Source: Pseudomonadota bacterium (GTDB taxonomy: Bacteria; Bdellovibrionota_B; Oligoflexia; Oligoflexales; CAIYRB01). Taken from it: DNA of 33,605 nt. Numbering within the stretch: position 1 is the stretch's first letter; each line of letters begins with the position of its first letter. The stretch lies in contig JAPLFX010000259.1 of assembly GCA_026390445.1 (NCBI GenBank), positions 1 through 33,605 of the forward strand. Reading direction: 5' to 3'. Shown in pieces: positions 14,862 through 22,556 of this stretch. The position numbers and the translations under genes are program-made. The notes beneath the pieces are model-generated. The model was given only the letters and a program-made list of their open reading frames with translations. It was not told the origin of the DNA and did not search any database.

Positions 14862-16871
14862 TTAACCCTGGCGCGTCTTGGCCCAAGCGATGAAATCATC
14901 CAGGGACTCGGGGTTACCGATGGCGGCGAGGTTCACCACGGCTTCGCCATGCAGCACCTGGGTGACCGCAAGCTCGACCTTTTTGCCGCTTCGGGTGTAG
15001 GGGATATCTTGCACCTGCACCACATCCTTGGGCACGTGCCGGGGGGTAAGAGCTTGTTTGATACTCGCTTTGATTTGTGCCGTCAATGCCGGGTCGAGCA
15101 CGAGACCGGGAGCAAGCTTGACGAACAACACAATGGCCTCGTCGCCACCTTCGCGGTGCGCCACGGCAATGGCATCGACCACCGCGCTCAGTCCTTCAAC
15201 CTGGCGATATAGCTCGGCCGTGCCGATGCGCACGCCGCCTGGATTTAACGTCGCATCCGACCGGCCGTAGACGATCACACCACCGTGCGGCGTGATTTCG
15301 ATAAAGTCACCGTGCCGCCACACCTCAAGACCTAGGTCCTGAAAATAATCGAAATAGGCATGGTGATAGCGCTTGTCACCTGGGTCGCGCCAAAAGCCCA
15401 GCGGCATAGCCGGAAATGGCTGGGTACAAACAAGCTCGGCCTTGGCACCGCGAACCGACTGCGCCTGTTCGTCCCAGGCGTCGATCGCCATCCCGAGACC
15501 GGCGCACTGGATCTCTCCTGCGCGCACCGGCAAGGTCGGTGAGCCGAGCATAAAGCACGAGATGATGTCGGTGCCGCCACTGATCGAGGCCAAATGCAGC
15601 GACGACCCAGGTGCCGGCACCTGGGCGTAGAGCCAGGCAAAATGTTCCGGCAACAGCGGCGCTCCGGTCGTCAAAACGGTTTTCGCTGCGTGCTCGCCGA
15701 GGATGGAACGAACCTCCACCTGCTGACTCATACAGGTGGCCACAAACTTCGGGCTGGTCCCTAACGCGGTGACGCGAAGATCGCGCACGGCACGCCACAG
15801 CACGCCTAGATCTGGCGTGGCGACGGAGCCCTCAAACAGCACCAGCGAAGCACCGGTGGCCAGGGCCGATACGCTCCAGTTCCACATCATCCAACCGCAG
15901 GTGGTATAGAACAGCAGGCGTGAACCAGGCCCAATATCGGAATGGAGCATCAGCTCCTTTTTATGCTGCAACAGAGTCCCACCAATGCCATGGACGATGG
16001 CCTTGGGAACACCGGTCGTACCCGATGAAAACATGATAAACAAAGGATCGTTAAAGGCTCGGCCGACAAAGGTCAAGGGACGAGGTGGAGCAAGATCTAG
16101 GGCATCGTCCCACCAACAAACGGCCGCCTCCATCCCGGCAAAGGCGGCTGGCAACGCCGCAGGAGCTGGCTCAAGATGGGTGACCAGGACCGTTTTGACC
16201 ACCGTCGGCAGGCCTGCGACCACCGCTCGGGTGGCTGGCACACAATCAAACAGCTTGCCACCGTAGACATAGGCCGAGGTGCAAAACAGTACCTTGGGTT
16301 CGATCTGCGCAAAGCGGTCGCGAACAGCCGCAGCGCCAAAATCAGGCGAGCATGATGACCATACGGCGCCCAGCGAGGTCGTCGCCAACATCGCGATGAC
16401 CGCCTCTGGCGTGTTGGACATCACTCCGGCGACGCGGTCGCCTGGACCGACCCCCCACTGCTGCAAGGCTGCGGCGCAGCGCGCGACTTCGTGGCGCAGA
16501 CGCGCCAAGCTAAAGCTGCGACGCGGCGCTCCTTCCGCTAACGCCACCAAGGCCGCAGGGCGATCGTCGCCGGCAAGCAGATGTTCCGCATAATTCAACC
16601 GCGCACCTGCAAACCATGTTGCCCCGAGCATCTTGCCAGCCGGAGGCGGCGACCATACCTGGTGCGCGGGTTGCTGGAACATGATGCCGACGGACTCAGC
16701 TAGAATGTGCCAAAACGCCGCCGGCTCGGCGATCGACCATGCATGCAAGGCGCTATATGCACTTAGATCCGCACCCGCGCGTGCAGAGGCGATGCGGGCA
16801 AACCTTGCCATATGGCTATGGGTCAGTTCGTTCGCGCCGGGTTGCCAAAGGATGTCGCCGTAGGCCGTCAT
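14862..16871 (-). CDS. aacS: Acetoacetyl-CoA synthetase (acetoacetate-CoA ligase)
   Basis: 669 residues, typical for AacS, an adenylate-forming enzyme that activates acetoacetate to acetoacetyl-CoA with ATP and so recycles ketone-body or PHB breakdown products. It shows the family's N-terminal ACS domain, then 'ARLNYAEHLL', the AMP-binding P-loop 'MFSSGTTGVPKAIVHG', 'YTTCGWMMWNW', 'GGTDIISCF', 'YGRSDATLNPGGVRIGTAE' and the C-terminal lysine motif 'YTRSGKKVE'. All catalytic elements are intact. The start is an ATG at 16871 with only a weak AGAG upstream. It follows the pseudo-ImmA gene by 55 bp and precedes the exporter pair, all on the same strand. Confidence 0.94.
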   Translation of the reverse strand: MTAYGDILWQPGANELTHSHMARFARIASARAGADLSAYSALHAWSIAEPAAFWHILAESVGIMFQQPAHQVWSPPPAGKMLGATWFAGARLNYAEHLLAGDDRPAALVALAEGAPRRSFSLARLRHEVARCAAALQQWGVGPGDRVAGVMSNTPEAVIAMLATTSLGAVWSSCSPDFGAAAVRDRFAQIEPKVLFCTSAYVYGGKLFDCVPATRAVVAGLPTVVKTVLVTHLEPAPAALPAAFAGMEAAVCWWDDALDLAPPRPLTFVGRAFNDPLFIMFSSGTTGVPKAIVHGIGGTLLQHKKELMLHSDIGPGSRLLFYTTCGWMMWNWSVSALATGASLVLFEGSVATPDLGVLWRAVRDLRVTALGTSPKFVATCMSQQVEVRSILGEHAAKTVLTTGAPLLPEHFAWLYAQVPAPGSSLHLASISGGTDIISCFMLGSPTLPVRAGEIQCAGLGMAIDAWDEQAQSVRGAKAELVCTQPFPAMPLGFWRDPGDKRYHHAYFDYFQDLGLEVWRHGDFIEITPHGGVIVYGRSDATLNPGGVRIGTAELYRQVEGLSAVVDAIAVAHREGGDEAIVLFVKLAPGLVLDPALTAQIKASIKQALTPRHVPKDVVQVQDIPYTRSGKKVELAVTQVLHGEAVVNLAAIGNPESLDDFIAWAKTRQG

Positions 16872-16926
16872 ACTCTATGTAAGTAAGCGGAAATGCCCAC
16901 GACGGAAACACTTTTTTCTGCGGATG

Positions 16927-17844
16927 TTAGGTCTTCGCCTTCGGCCCCTTGTCCAGCCGCCTAGCTAGCTCACGCAGCCGGTCCATTCCACCCTGGCTAG
17001 TAGGCCTAGAGCCAGGCGCCGCTGCCGCTGGTGACGCTGGTGCCTGGTCCGCAGACTGCGGGATCGCCGCCGCAGCTGGTGGCGCGCGGCGCGTCGCCTT
17101 CTCCGTTGCACCATACGTCGAGGCCGCGTAGGAGCGCGGCATCGCTCCATCCGGCGGGACACTAATCCCCGCTAGCGTCGCACCCTGCTGATCAATCGCT
17201 GGTACCGCCAAGTGGCCTTGGCCAATCTGCTGCTCGGCATCGAAAAAATCCACTGGCCCGCTATGCGTGCCGCTGAGTTCTTGCAGCCGACGCGCCAGGC
17301 ACGCCGCGGTGACGCCAAAAAAGGCCGCGACCTTCGCCGGGTCCTGCAGTTTGCCGAGAGCCTTGCGCAGCATTCCCCGCGGCAACAACAAGGCGGCAGC
17401 GAATTGATCGGCCCGAGCTTCGACCTTCGCGCCGCGCGGGTCGTCATGAGCCAGCGCAGTGGCGGCGCCGTAGCGGTCCAGCGGATGAATGGATTCCTGA
17501 TACCCCGAGACTTGCCAATCGCCGCGCGCGATCAAAGGCTGAACATCCAACAGATAATGACCAAGCAAGTGAGCGAGAAGAAAGCGCTCCGCCAGAGCAT
17601 CGGCTCGTTCCTGCACGACCATCACGATGGTGAATGCGCCGCGTTCATCCTTGGCTAGCAAAGCGCCATGCATCGGCAGCGCCGTGCGCTTTAATGTCAG
17701 CCCAAAGCGTTGGATCAGGGCATCCACTTGTGGCTTCGGTGCAAAGGTTTGCGTTCCGCCAAAATACCGGCGCACCAGAATGGCTAAACTTTCGACATCA
17801 CCGGTGGCAGCGCTGGCGGCGATTTCCGGGAAAATTGCGATCAT
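16927..17844 (-). CDS. ImmA/IrrE-like protein with a disrupted zinc motif
   Basis: 305 residues. The segment 'ERFLLAHLLGHYLLD' followed by 'EARADQFAAALLLPRGML' matches the ImmA/IrrE (DUF955) metallopeptidase core, where the first helix is normally 'HELGH' and the second 'E.EAN.FA..LLMP'. Here the catalytic glutamate is leucine (H92-L-L-G-H96), while the later acidic residue (E142) remains. Metal binding may persist, but hydrolysis by the usual mechanism should not. The C-terminal 80 or so residues are a Pro/Ala-rich, disordered-looking tail. The ATG at 17844 has GGAGG 8 nt upstream; the listed 17946 does not. Family members cleave or sense repressors and toxins, and no repressor gene is adjacent. 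Confidence 0.75.
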   Translation of the reverse strand: MIAIFPEIAASAATGDVESLAILVRRYFGGTQTFAPKPQVDALIQRFGLTLKRTALPMHGALLAKDERGAFTIVMVVQERADALAERFLLAHLLGHYLLDVQPLIARGDWQVSGYQESIHPLDRYGAATALAHDDPRGAKVEARADQFAAALLLPRGMLRKALGKLQDPAKVAAFFGVTAACLARRLQELSGTHSGPVDFFDAEQQIGQGHLAVPAIDQQGATLAGISVPPDGAMPRSYAASTYGATEKATRRAPPAAAAIPQSADQAPASPAAAAPGSRPTSQGGMDRLRELARRLDKGPKAKT

Positions 17845-18195
17845 CGACTGACCCTCCGAGGAATGATTGAGGCGCACGAACGCAAAGGGGGACAGGGGGT
17901 GGCGGTCAGAGGCAGGTTTTTTGGCCTGCAGCAGCGGCGGCGGCAAAGGGGATGCCTCTTATTGTACGACCTTTTGCCGGGAAGCGCTGCAGCGCTACCT
18001 AGCGGGCAACACGGTCCAGCGAAAAACCACCGCAAGGCGGCTTCACCACCGGTTTAGAAGACCACGGTATTATCATGTTTTGATTGAATTAATACATTAC
18101 GCTAAGGTTTTTGCGCAAGCTCCCCGATGGAGCCTATGAAGAAATTAAGTAGGCAACTTGCAGCGAGTGCTGCGTGAACAAGCTGGGAGACTGTC
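17845..18195. other. Divergent intergenic region with several small hairpins
   Basis: A 351-bp gap between the pseudo-ImmA gene (minus) and the PilZ gene (plus), without a convincing gene. It holds a perfect palindrome AGCGCTGCAGCGCT (17983-17996). Close to the PilZ start are two simple hairpins, GCTCC/GGAGC and GCAGC/GCTGC, each with a 4- or 5-nt loop. I looked for the conserved core of the c-di-GMP-I riboswitch and did not find it. An AT-rich stretch near 18075-18110 is the likeliest promoter region for the PilZ gene. Confidence 0.4.
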
Positions 18196-18537
18196 ATGGG
18201 TTTGGCTCTATTTAAAGAACGCCGCGCCGGCGACCGCAAAAGACTTACCGGGCTACTACCCGGCCGCTTGATCTTTGCTGCCAATCAGCAAGACCTCGTC
18301 TGCAGACCCACTGATGTTTCGGCGCACGGCTTAGGCGTCGTGGTGACGGGTGACAACAAGAAAATTGAGGTCGGCACGACATTGCATCTATTGCTGCCTG
18401 ATCGAATGGTGGAGATGCAGGTCGCCTGGAGTCGGCCCGACTTTGGCAAGCAGGATTCGACGCGCTACGGCATCGTCACGGCTGATGCGAGCTTGGACTT
18501 GGAAGCCCTATTCACCGCCACTGGCTGCCTCAGATAG
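18196..18537 (+). CDS. PilZ-domain protein (putative c-di-GMP receptor)
   Basis: 113 residues, essentially one PilZ domain. It has an N-terminal basic stretch 'ERRAGDRKR', which can supply the RxxxR contacts, and 'DVSAHGLGV' (D40, S42, G45), matching the (D/N)xSxxG ligand motif. The beta-barrel strands 'EVGTTLHLLLPD' and 'MVEMQVAWSRP' follow as usual. Stand-alone PilZ proteins bind c-di-GMP and alter motility, polysaccharide or secretion partners, but the partner here is unknown. The ATG has GGGAG 6-7 nt upstream. A possible weak terminator, AGCGGC/GCCGCT (18580-18597), lies downstream but lacks a proper T-tract. Confidence 0.85.
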   Translation: MGLALFKERRAGDRKRLTGLLPGRLIFAANQQDLVCRPTDVSAHGLGVVVTGDNKKIEVGTTLHLLLPDRMVEMQVAWSRPDFGKQDSTRYGIVTADASLDLEALFTATGCLR

Positions 18538-18896
18538 TCGTTCAACCACTTTCGACCGGTCGCCTAAGCACCTAAGAGCAGCGGCAAGTCCGCCGCTATT
18601 TGATGATTTCAAAGCCGCCGCATTCAGCTCTGGACGGGGCTTTGAAGGCCGCAGTGAGGCCACAGCAAAGATATCCTGCACAGCGCCCTTTGGCGCGCGC
18701 ATGGCGCAAAAGCGACACCGCGCAAAATGCCATCCTGCAAATTATTTTTTGCGGGGACGTAGATTGGGCTAAATATTTAAACCGAACTGCCGATCAGAGA
18801 TCATCTGCAGCGTGAAGACGCACACAGATGGAGTGCGGTGACGAGGTACGCAGCAGAACATTCGGACAGGTTTGGGAGACGCACTTGCGAAATAGT
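18538..18896. other. Intergenic stretch, no gene recognised
   Basis: Beyond the weak AGCGGC/GCCGCT hairpin, I see no protein or RNA gene here. The listed plus-strand ORF of 71 residues at 18600 has no ribosome site and no protein-like pattern. Base composition becomes more AT-rich towards the promoter region that follows. Confidence 0.4.
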
Positions 18897-18957
18897 TTGA
18901 AAACGCAAGATACATTCGGTAAAAAATTATTAACAACGTCGCATGTCGTGATACGAT
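18897..18957 (+). promoter_or_regulatory. Candidate sigma70-type promoters for the lysine-rich protein gene
   Basis: Two overlapping candidates lie in an AT-rich stretch about 100-150 bp before the gene. One is TTGAAA (18897-18902), 17 bp, then TAAAAA (18920-18925). The other is TTAACA (18930-18935), 16 bp, then TACGAT (18952-18957). Neither is a strong consensus match, and the call rests on position and AT-richness. Confidence 0.35.
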
Positions 18958-19007
18958 GGATTTAACGACAACGATTCGAAGTGGTCGTGACTGAATGTGT
19001 GGGTAGG

Positions 19008-19028
19008 GTGCCCGAGGGTTTCGGGTGC
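19008..19028 (+). promoter_or_regulatory. Leader hairpin before the lysine-rich protein gene
   Basis: GTGCCCGA and TCGGGTGC can pair (six Watson-Crick and two G-U pairs) around a GGGTT loop, followed by TTTAATGTTT and then the AAGGAGG ribosome site. It may be an attenuator-like or mRNA-stabilising element. Confidence 0.35.
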
Positions 19029-19054
19029 TTTAATGTTTAAGGAGGAGATTGGCC

Positions 19055-19288
19055 TTGGTAAAAAGAAAAAAGAAAGCGACTAAGAAGAAGACGGCAGCGA
19101 AACGCAAAAAAGTCGGTACCGCGAAGAAAAAAGCGGGCCGCAAGAAGAAGAAGACCGCCGCAGTAGCCTCTGGCACCGCTGGCGCCGTCGTCAAGAAAAA
19201 AGCCCGTAAGAAGAAGAAGAAGACCGGTGCGAAAGCTGTGAAGAAGAAGACTGGCGCAAAGCGCAAGAAGAAGAAGAAAAAAGCGTAA
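19055..19288 (+). CDS. Lysine-rich histone H1-like small protein
   Basis: 77 residues, of which I count 36 lysines and 5 arginines and no acidic residue. Runs such as 'KKKARKKKKKTGAK' alternate with Ala/Thr/Gly/Val, and the middle 'AAVASGTAGAVV' is uncharged. This composition matches bacterial H1/Hc1-like and AlgP-like DNA-compacting tails, so nucleic-acid binding is likely and nucleoid organisation is the leading guess. I choose the TTG at 19055, 9 nt after AAGGAGG; the TTG listed at 19049 is too close to it. The gene stands alone, with its own leader and a strong terminator, which suggests high expression. The minus-strand Phe-rich ORF opposite is an artefact. Confidence 0.8.
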   Translation: MVKRKKKATKKKTAAKRKKVGTAKKKAGRKKKKTAAVASGTAGAVVKKKARKKKKKTGAKAVKKKTGAKRKKKKKKA

Positions 19289-19331
19289 TTTTACGCTGAT
19301 TTTATCTTCACTAGTGCTGTAGCCAAAAATT

Positions 19332-19371
19332 AAGCCGTCTGCCAGAGAGCTCGTGGCAGACGGCTTTTTTT
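19332..19371 (+). terminator. Rho-independent terminator of the lysine-rich protein gene
   Basis: A perfect 13-bp stem (AAGCCGTCTGCCA with TGGCAGACGGCTT), a 9-nt loop and a run of seven Ts, 44 bp after the stop codon. Confidence 0.95.
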
Positions 19372-19406
19372 GCGCCCTAATGCGCCCCCTCGCGAGGTCC
19401 TTCCGG

Positions 19407-19542
19407 CCCCGTCTTTAGGGAGGCAGTCCGAAAATTCCTGGTCTACCTACTTCCGCGTCTTCGTGGTGAAACTCAAGCGCCTAGTTTTAACCACGAAGGC
19501 GCGGAAGTAGGGAGACCAGGAACTATCGGACCCCGTCCTTAG
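19407..19542. repeat. Palindromic intergenic repeat with flanking 12-bp direct repeats
   Basis: Two 46-nt inverted arms (19426-19471 and 19486-19531) match at 41 positions around a 14-nt loop. The arms contain CTTCGTGGT and CCACGAAGG cores, a sequence type common in dispersed intergenic repeats of many bacteria. Outside the arms, CCCCGTCTTTAG (19407-19418) and CCCCGTCCTTAG (19531-19542) form a near-identical direct repeat. The second copy includes the folE2 stop codon. The layout resembles a small inserted element with target duplication. As an RNA hairpin it would also separate two convergent genes. Confidence 0.7.
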
Positions 19543-20324
19543 CCCCGGGACCAGACGATGCGGGCATAGCAGTCATGGGCATGGATGGACTCCCGGTTGA
19601 TCGCCTGAATCTGAAAGGCGCTGATCCCCGGAAGCTGCACCAACTGCGTTGCGGCGTTGCGGACGATGTCCTCGACGAAGACCGGGTTGTCATAGGCGGC
19701 TTCGGTGACATATTTTTCGTCGTCGCGCTTCAGCAGGGGATAGATCGGAGAGCTAGCGCTCTGCTCCAAAAGAGCGAGCAGGGAAGACATCGCCGGCTGC
19801 GTTGCAGCCGGCTCGTAGTCGATCTGGACTTCGATATCGGAACGCTGGTTGTGGGCGCCCCGATCGGAGACCGCCTTTGAACACGGGCAGAGAGCTTTCG
19901 CGGCGACCTGTACGCGTAGAGTCTTCTGTGGCGACGCACCGGTCACGGCGCGGTAGCCAATCTTGCTCTCCAGCTGCGCGGCTTGGCCGGTGACTGGCGC
20001 TTTGACCAAGCGAAACCAGGTAAACTCGGTTTCGATATCAGCGCGCTCGGCGCCGAGCAGCTGCGTCAAATGCTCGGCGAAGTGCCAATGCTCAGTGAGT
20101 CCAAGGGGGCGTCTACCGCGCGCTTCGAGCGCCGCGACAAAGCGGGACATGTGCGTGCCGCGCTTGTCCGCTGGTAAGGCCACGGCCATTCGCCAGGTGG
20201 CCAGAGTGGCTTGTTCTTCGCCGGTCACATCGTCTCGTGCGACCAAGGGGTAGCGCAGTCCGGTGACCCCAACCGACTCAATCGCAAAGCCTGAAGTCGC
20301 CCGACCAGACTGGATGTCGATCAT
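19539..20324 (-). CDS. folE2: GTP cyclohydrolase FolE2 (type IB)
   Basis: 261 residues, typical for FolE2/MptA. It converts GTP to dihydroneopterin triphosphate, the entry to folate (and queuosine) synthesis, without needing the zinc required by FolE1. Family marks are 'VGVTGLRYPL', 'ADKRGTHMSRF', 'KIGYRAVTG', the metal/catalytic 'ALCPCSKAVSDRGAHNQRS' (C146, C148) and 'NPVFVEDIVRNAA', ending in 'AFQIQAINRESIHAHDCYA'. The start is the ATG at 20324 behind a G-rich site; the listed 20399 adds an unrelated tail. folE2 is often Zur-controlled, but I saw no clear Zur box in the 148-bp upstream gap. Confidence 0.93.
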   Translation of the reverse strand: MIDIQSGRATSGFAIESVGVTGLRYPLVARDDVTGEEQATLATWRMAVALPADKRGTHMSRFVAALEARGRRPLGLTEHWHFAEHLTQLLGAERADIETEFTWFRLVKAPVTGQAAQLESKIGYRAVTGASPQKTLRVQVAAKALCPCSKAVSDRGAHNQRSDIEVQIDYEPAATQPAMSSLLALLEQSASSPIYPLLKRDDEKYVTEAAYDNPVFVEDIVRNAATQLVQLPGISAFQIQAINRESIHAHDCYARIVWSRG

Positions 20325-20408
20325 AAAACCCCCTATGCACAGCAGAACCGTCGTGTATAGCGAACCTCCTGGTAAAAGTCCAATTTGCCGACGGCACATG
20401 TTGGCAAC

Positions 20409-20431
20409 AAGCCTAAATAATTAGGCTTTTT
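20409..20431 (+). terminator. Hairpin with T-tract between yejE and folE2
   Basis: AAGCCTAA and TTAGGCTT form a perfect 8-bp stem with an ATAA loop, followed on the plus strand by TTTTT. No plus-strand gene feeds it. On the minus strand, downstream of yejE, only TTGTTG follows, so it may end the yej transcript weakly or act in both directions. Confidence 0.45.
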
Positions 20432-20440
20432 CGAGCAATA

Positions 20441-20451
20441 CCCCCCCCCCC
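20441..20451. repeat. Homopolymeric C11 tract
   Basis: Eleven consecutive Cs on the plus strand (G11 on the minus strand), 21 bp downstream of the yejE stop and about 117 bp upstream of the folE2 start. Such tracts slip during replication. It lies outside any reading frame, so any effect would be on transcription. Confidence 0.9.
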
Positions 20452-20472
20452 ACCACCGCGACGCCTCTGGCA

Positions 20473-21501
20473 TCAGCCCACAGCGCGCGGGTCAAAGGCC
20501 TTTTGCACTGCTTCACCGATGAAATTCAACAGGGTAATTAATGTAATGATCACCACAAACACCGAAGTGATGATCCACCAACTGGTCAGGTTGGACTTAC
20601 CCTGGTTCAGTAGCTCACCAAGACTCGGCGTCGGCGCTGGAACGCCCAGCGAGAGGAAGTCGAGCGCCGTCAGTCCCATGATGCCCTCGGCGAGCCGAAA
20701 GGGAAAAAAGGTGATCACCGGCATCATGGCGTTAGGCAAAATATGCTTGGTGATGACCCGCAGCCGCGTGCTCCCCATCGCCACCGCCGCCTGAACATAT
20801 TCAACCTGGCGCATGCGGAGAAATTCCGCTCGGACATAGGCTGCCAGCCCCATCCAACCGAACAGCGACAACAAGACAAAGATTAAACCGAGCGAGGGCT
20901 CAAAGATGGAACTAAGGATAATCAACAAAAAGAGCTCATTTTGCGACGACCAAACCTCGCATAAGCGCTGAAACAGCAGGTCGAAAGTGCCACCAAAATA
21001 GCCCTGCAAGGCGCCGATCAATACCCCCACCGCCGAGCCGAACAGGGCGAGCAGCAGACCGAATAGCAACGACAGGCGAAAGCCGTAGATCAGACGAGCC
21101 AGAACGTCACGGCCGCGGTCATCGGTGCCAAGCAGATGCTGACTATCCGGCGGCGACGGCGCCGGGTGACTCAGTGTGGTATCGATGTAAGCGTAGTCAA
21201 AGGTGACGGGCGGAAAGACGACGCGTCCATCACCGGCGGAGATCATCTTGAGCACCGCAGGATCAAGGTAATCAGCCTCGGTATCGAAGGTACCGCCAAA
21301 GGTCGTCTCGGCATAGGAATGGACGATGGGGAACAACCAACGCCCGCCAAAGGAAACAAATAATGGCCTGTTATTACAGATCAATTCAGCAGGAAGCAGC
21401 GCCACGAAGAGGCTGGCTAAGATGATGGCCGAGGCATAACCGCGGCGGTGCGCCTTGAACACGCGCCAGCGCCGCTTGAGGAGCGAATCGGTTTGCCCCA
21501 T
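20473..21501 (-). CDS. yejE: Peptide ABC importer permease YejE
   Basis: 342 residues, inner-membrane permease of the YejABEF oligopeptide importer, which takes up microcin C-like and other peptides. It has an N-terminal cytoplasmic stretch with one TM segment, a large periplasmic loop ('NRPLFVSFGGRWLFPI', 'GTFDTEADYLDP') diagnostic for YejE, then 'LLGTDDRGRDVLARLIYG'. Five further TM segments follow, with the coupling helix 'EYVQAAVAMGSTRLRVITKH'. The start lies 2 nt past the yejB stop. The next gene downstream is folE2, not the ATPase gene yejF. Confidence 0.92.
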   Translation of the reverse strand: MGQTDSLLKRRWRVFKAHRRGYASAIILASLFVALLPAELICNNRPLFVSFGGRWLFPIVHSYAETTFGGTFDTEADYLDPAVLKMISAGDGRVVFPPVTFDYAYIDTTLSHPAPSPPDSQHLLGTDDRGRDVLARLIYGFRLSLLFGLLLALFGSAVGVLIGALQGYFGGTFDLLFQRLCEVWSSQNELFLLIILSSIFEPSLGLIFVLLSLFGWMGLAAYVRAEFLRMRQVEYVQAAVAMGSTRLRVITKHILPNAMMPVITFFPFRLAEGIMGLTALDFLSLGVPAPTPSLGELLNQGKSNLTSWWIITSVFVVIITLITLLNFIGEAVQKAFDPRAVG

Positions 21502-21503
21502 GA

Positions 21504-22556
21504 CTAATCCGCCATTCGGTCGAAGGTGATGCGGGGATCAACAACGACGTACATGATATCACTGAGTAGATTGCCGACGACAAAGAGCAGCGAAAAGAAG
21601 AACTGACTGGCCATGACCACAGGGTAGTCGCGGGTCATCACCGAGCGGTAGGACAGCAGGCCAAGACCATCCAAGCTAAACAAGGTTTCAATCAATAAGC
21701 TGCCGCTGAAAAACATCGTCAGGAAGCTACCGGCAAAACCCGTCACCAATGGGATCATCGAATTACGCAGCACGTGCTTCCAGACCACCCACCGCGTTCT
21801 AACCCCCTTAGCCCTTGCCGTCAGCACGTACTGCTGCTGCATGTTTTGCAAGACCGAGTTCTTGGTGAGCGAGGTCATGACGGCAAAGCTACCGACGTTC
21901 AGGCAAATCAGCGGCAACACCAAGTGGTGCAGGGTATCTTTGAGGTGTGGCCAAAACGGCAAGGTATCGGCGTGATCCATATGCAGCCCGCTGATCGGAA
22001 AGACGTCCCAGACGCTGCCGCCACCGAACAGCCACAGGAGCAGAACGCCGAGAGCAAAGCCGGGGATGCTGTAGCCAACCAGGACGACCAGGCTGGTGAT
22101 CAGGTCAAAGGCTGTCCCCTCGCGCACCGCCTTGGCGATACCCAGTGGAATGCACAGTGTATAGGTCAAAAAGAACGAGGTGACCCCGAGCCAAATCGAC
22201 ACCGGCAGCTTTTGCGCGACTAAATCCGTGACCTTTTGGTGGTGAAAATAGGAATCGCCAAACTGCCAGGTCATCAAGCGCCAGACCCAGGACCAAAGAC
22301 GCTGGTACCAAGGTTTGTCAAACTCGTAGAGCTTGCTCAAGGCGGCGATCTGGTCGCTGTCCAAGCCCTTGCGCATGGCGTTGCTCATGTCGCCGCCACC
22401 ACCCGCCTCCCCGCCCATGACCTTGCCGCGCGACTTAGCGATCATCTGTTCGACCGGCCCGCCGGGCACGAGTTGGATGATGGCAAAATTGATGAATATC
22501 ACCCCTAGCAAGGTTGGCAGGAAGAGCAGTAGGCGCTTTAGGATGTAGGTCTGCAT
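21504..22556 (-). CDS. yejB: Peptide ABC importer permease YejB
   Basis: 350 residues and six predicted TM segments. The opening 'YILKRLLLFLPTLLGVIFI' and 'IIQLVPGGPVEQMI' is typical of YejB/DppB permeases, and the glycine-rich insertion 'MGGEAGGGGDMSNAMRKGLD' is a YejB trait. The coupling motif is 'QQYVLTARAKGVRTRWVVWKH', and the protein ends 'YVVVDPRITFD'. It partners YejE in the inner membrane. Its ATG overlaps the yejA stop (TGATG), which implies translational coupling. Confidence 0.93.
   Translation of the reverse strand: MQTYILKRLLLFLPTLLGVIFINFAIIQLVPGGPVEQMIAKSRGKVMGGEAGGGGDMSNAMRKGLDSDQIAALSKLYEFDKPWYQRLWSWVWRLMTWQFGDSYFHHQKVTDLVAQKLPVSIWLGVTSFFLTYTLCIPLGIAKAVREGTAFDLITSLVVLVGYSIPGFALGVLLLWLFGGGSVWDVFPISGLHMDHADTLPFWPHLKDTLHHLVLPLICLNVGSFAVMTSLTKNSVLQNMQQQYVLTARAKGVRTRWVVWKHVLRNSMIPLVTGFAGSFLTMFFSGSLLIETLFSLDGLGLLSYRSVMTRDYPVVMASQFFFSLLFVVGNLLSDIMYVVVDPRITFDRMAD

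Noticed and set aside
17861-18195. Possible c-di-GMP riboswitch before the PilZ gene
   Set aside because: A CGCAAAG string is present, but the other conserved GEMM elements are missing and it lies far from the gene.
18102-18284. Minus-strand ORF with a hydrophobic stretch
   Set aside because: It is antisense to the PilZ gene start, lacks a ribosome site, and the PilZ frame is well supported.
19030-19266. Phe-rich ORF on the minus strand
   Set aside because: It is the antisense of the lysine codon runs (AAG/AAA read as CTT/TTT), opposite a gene with clear start and terminator signals.
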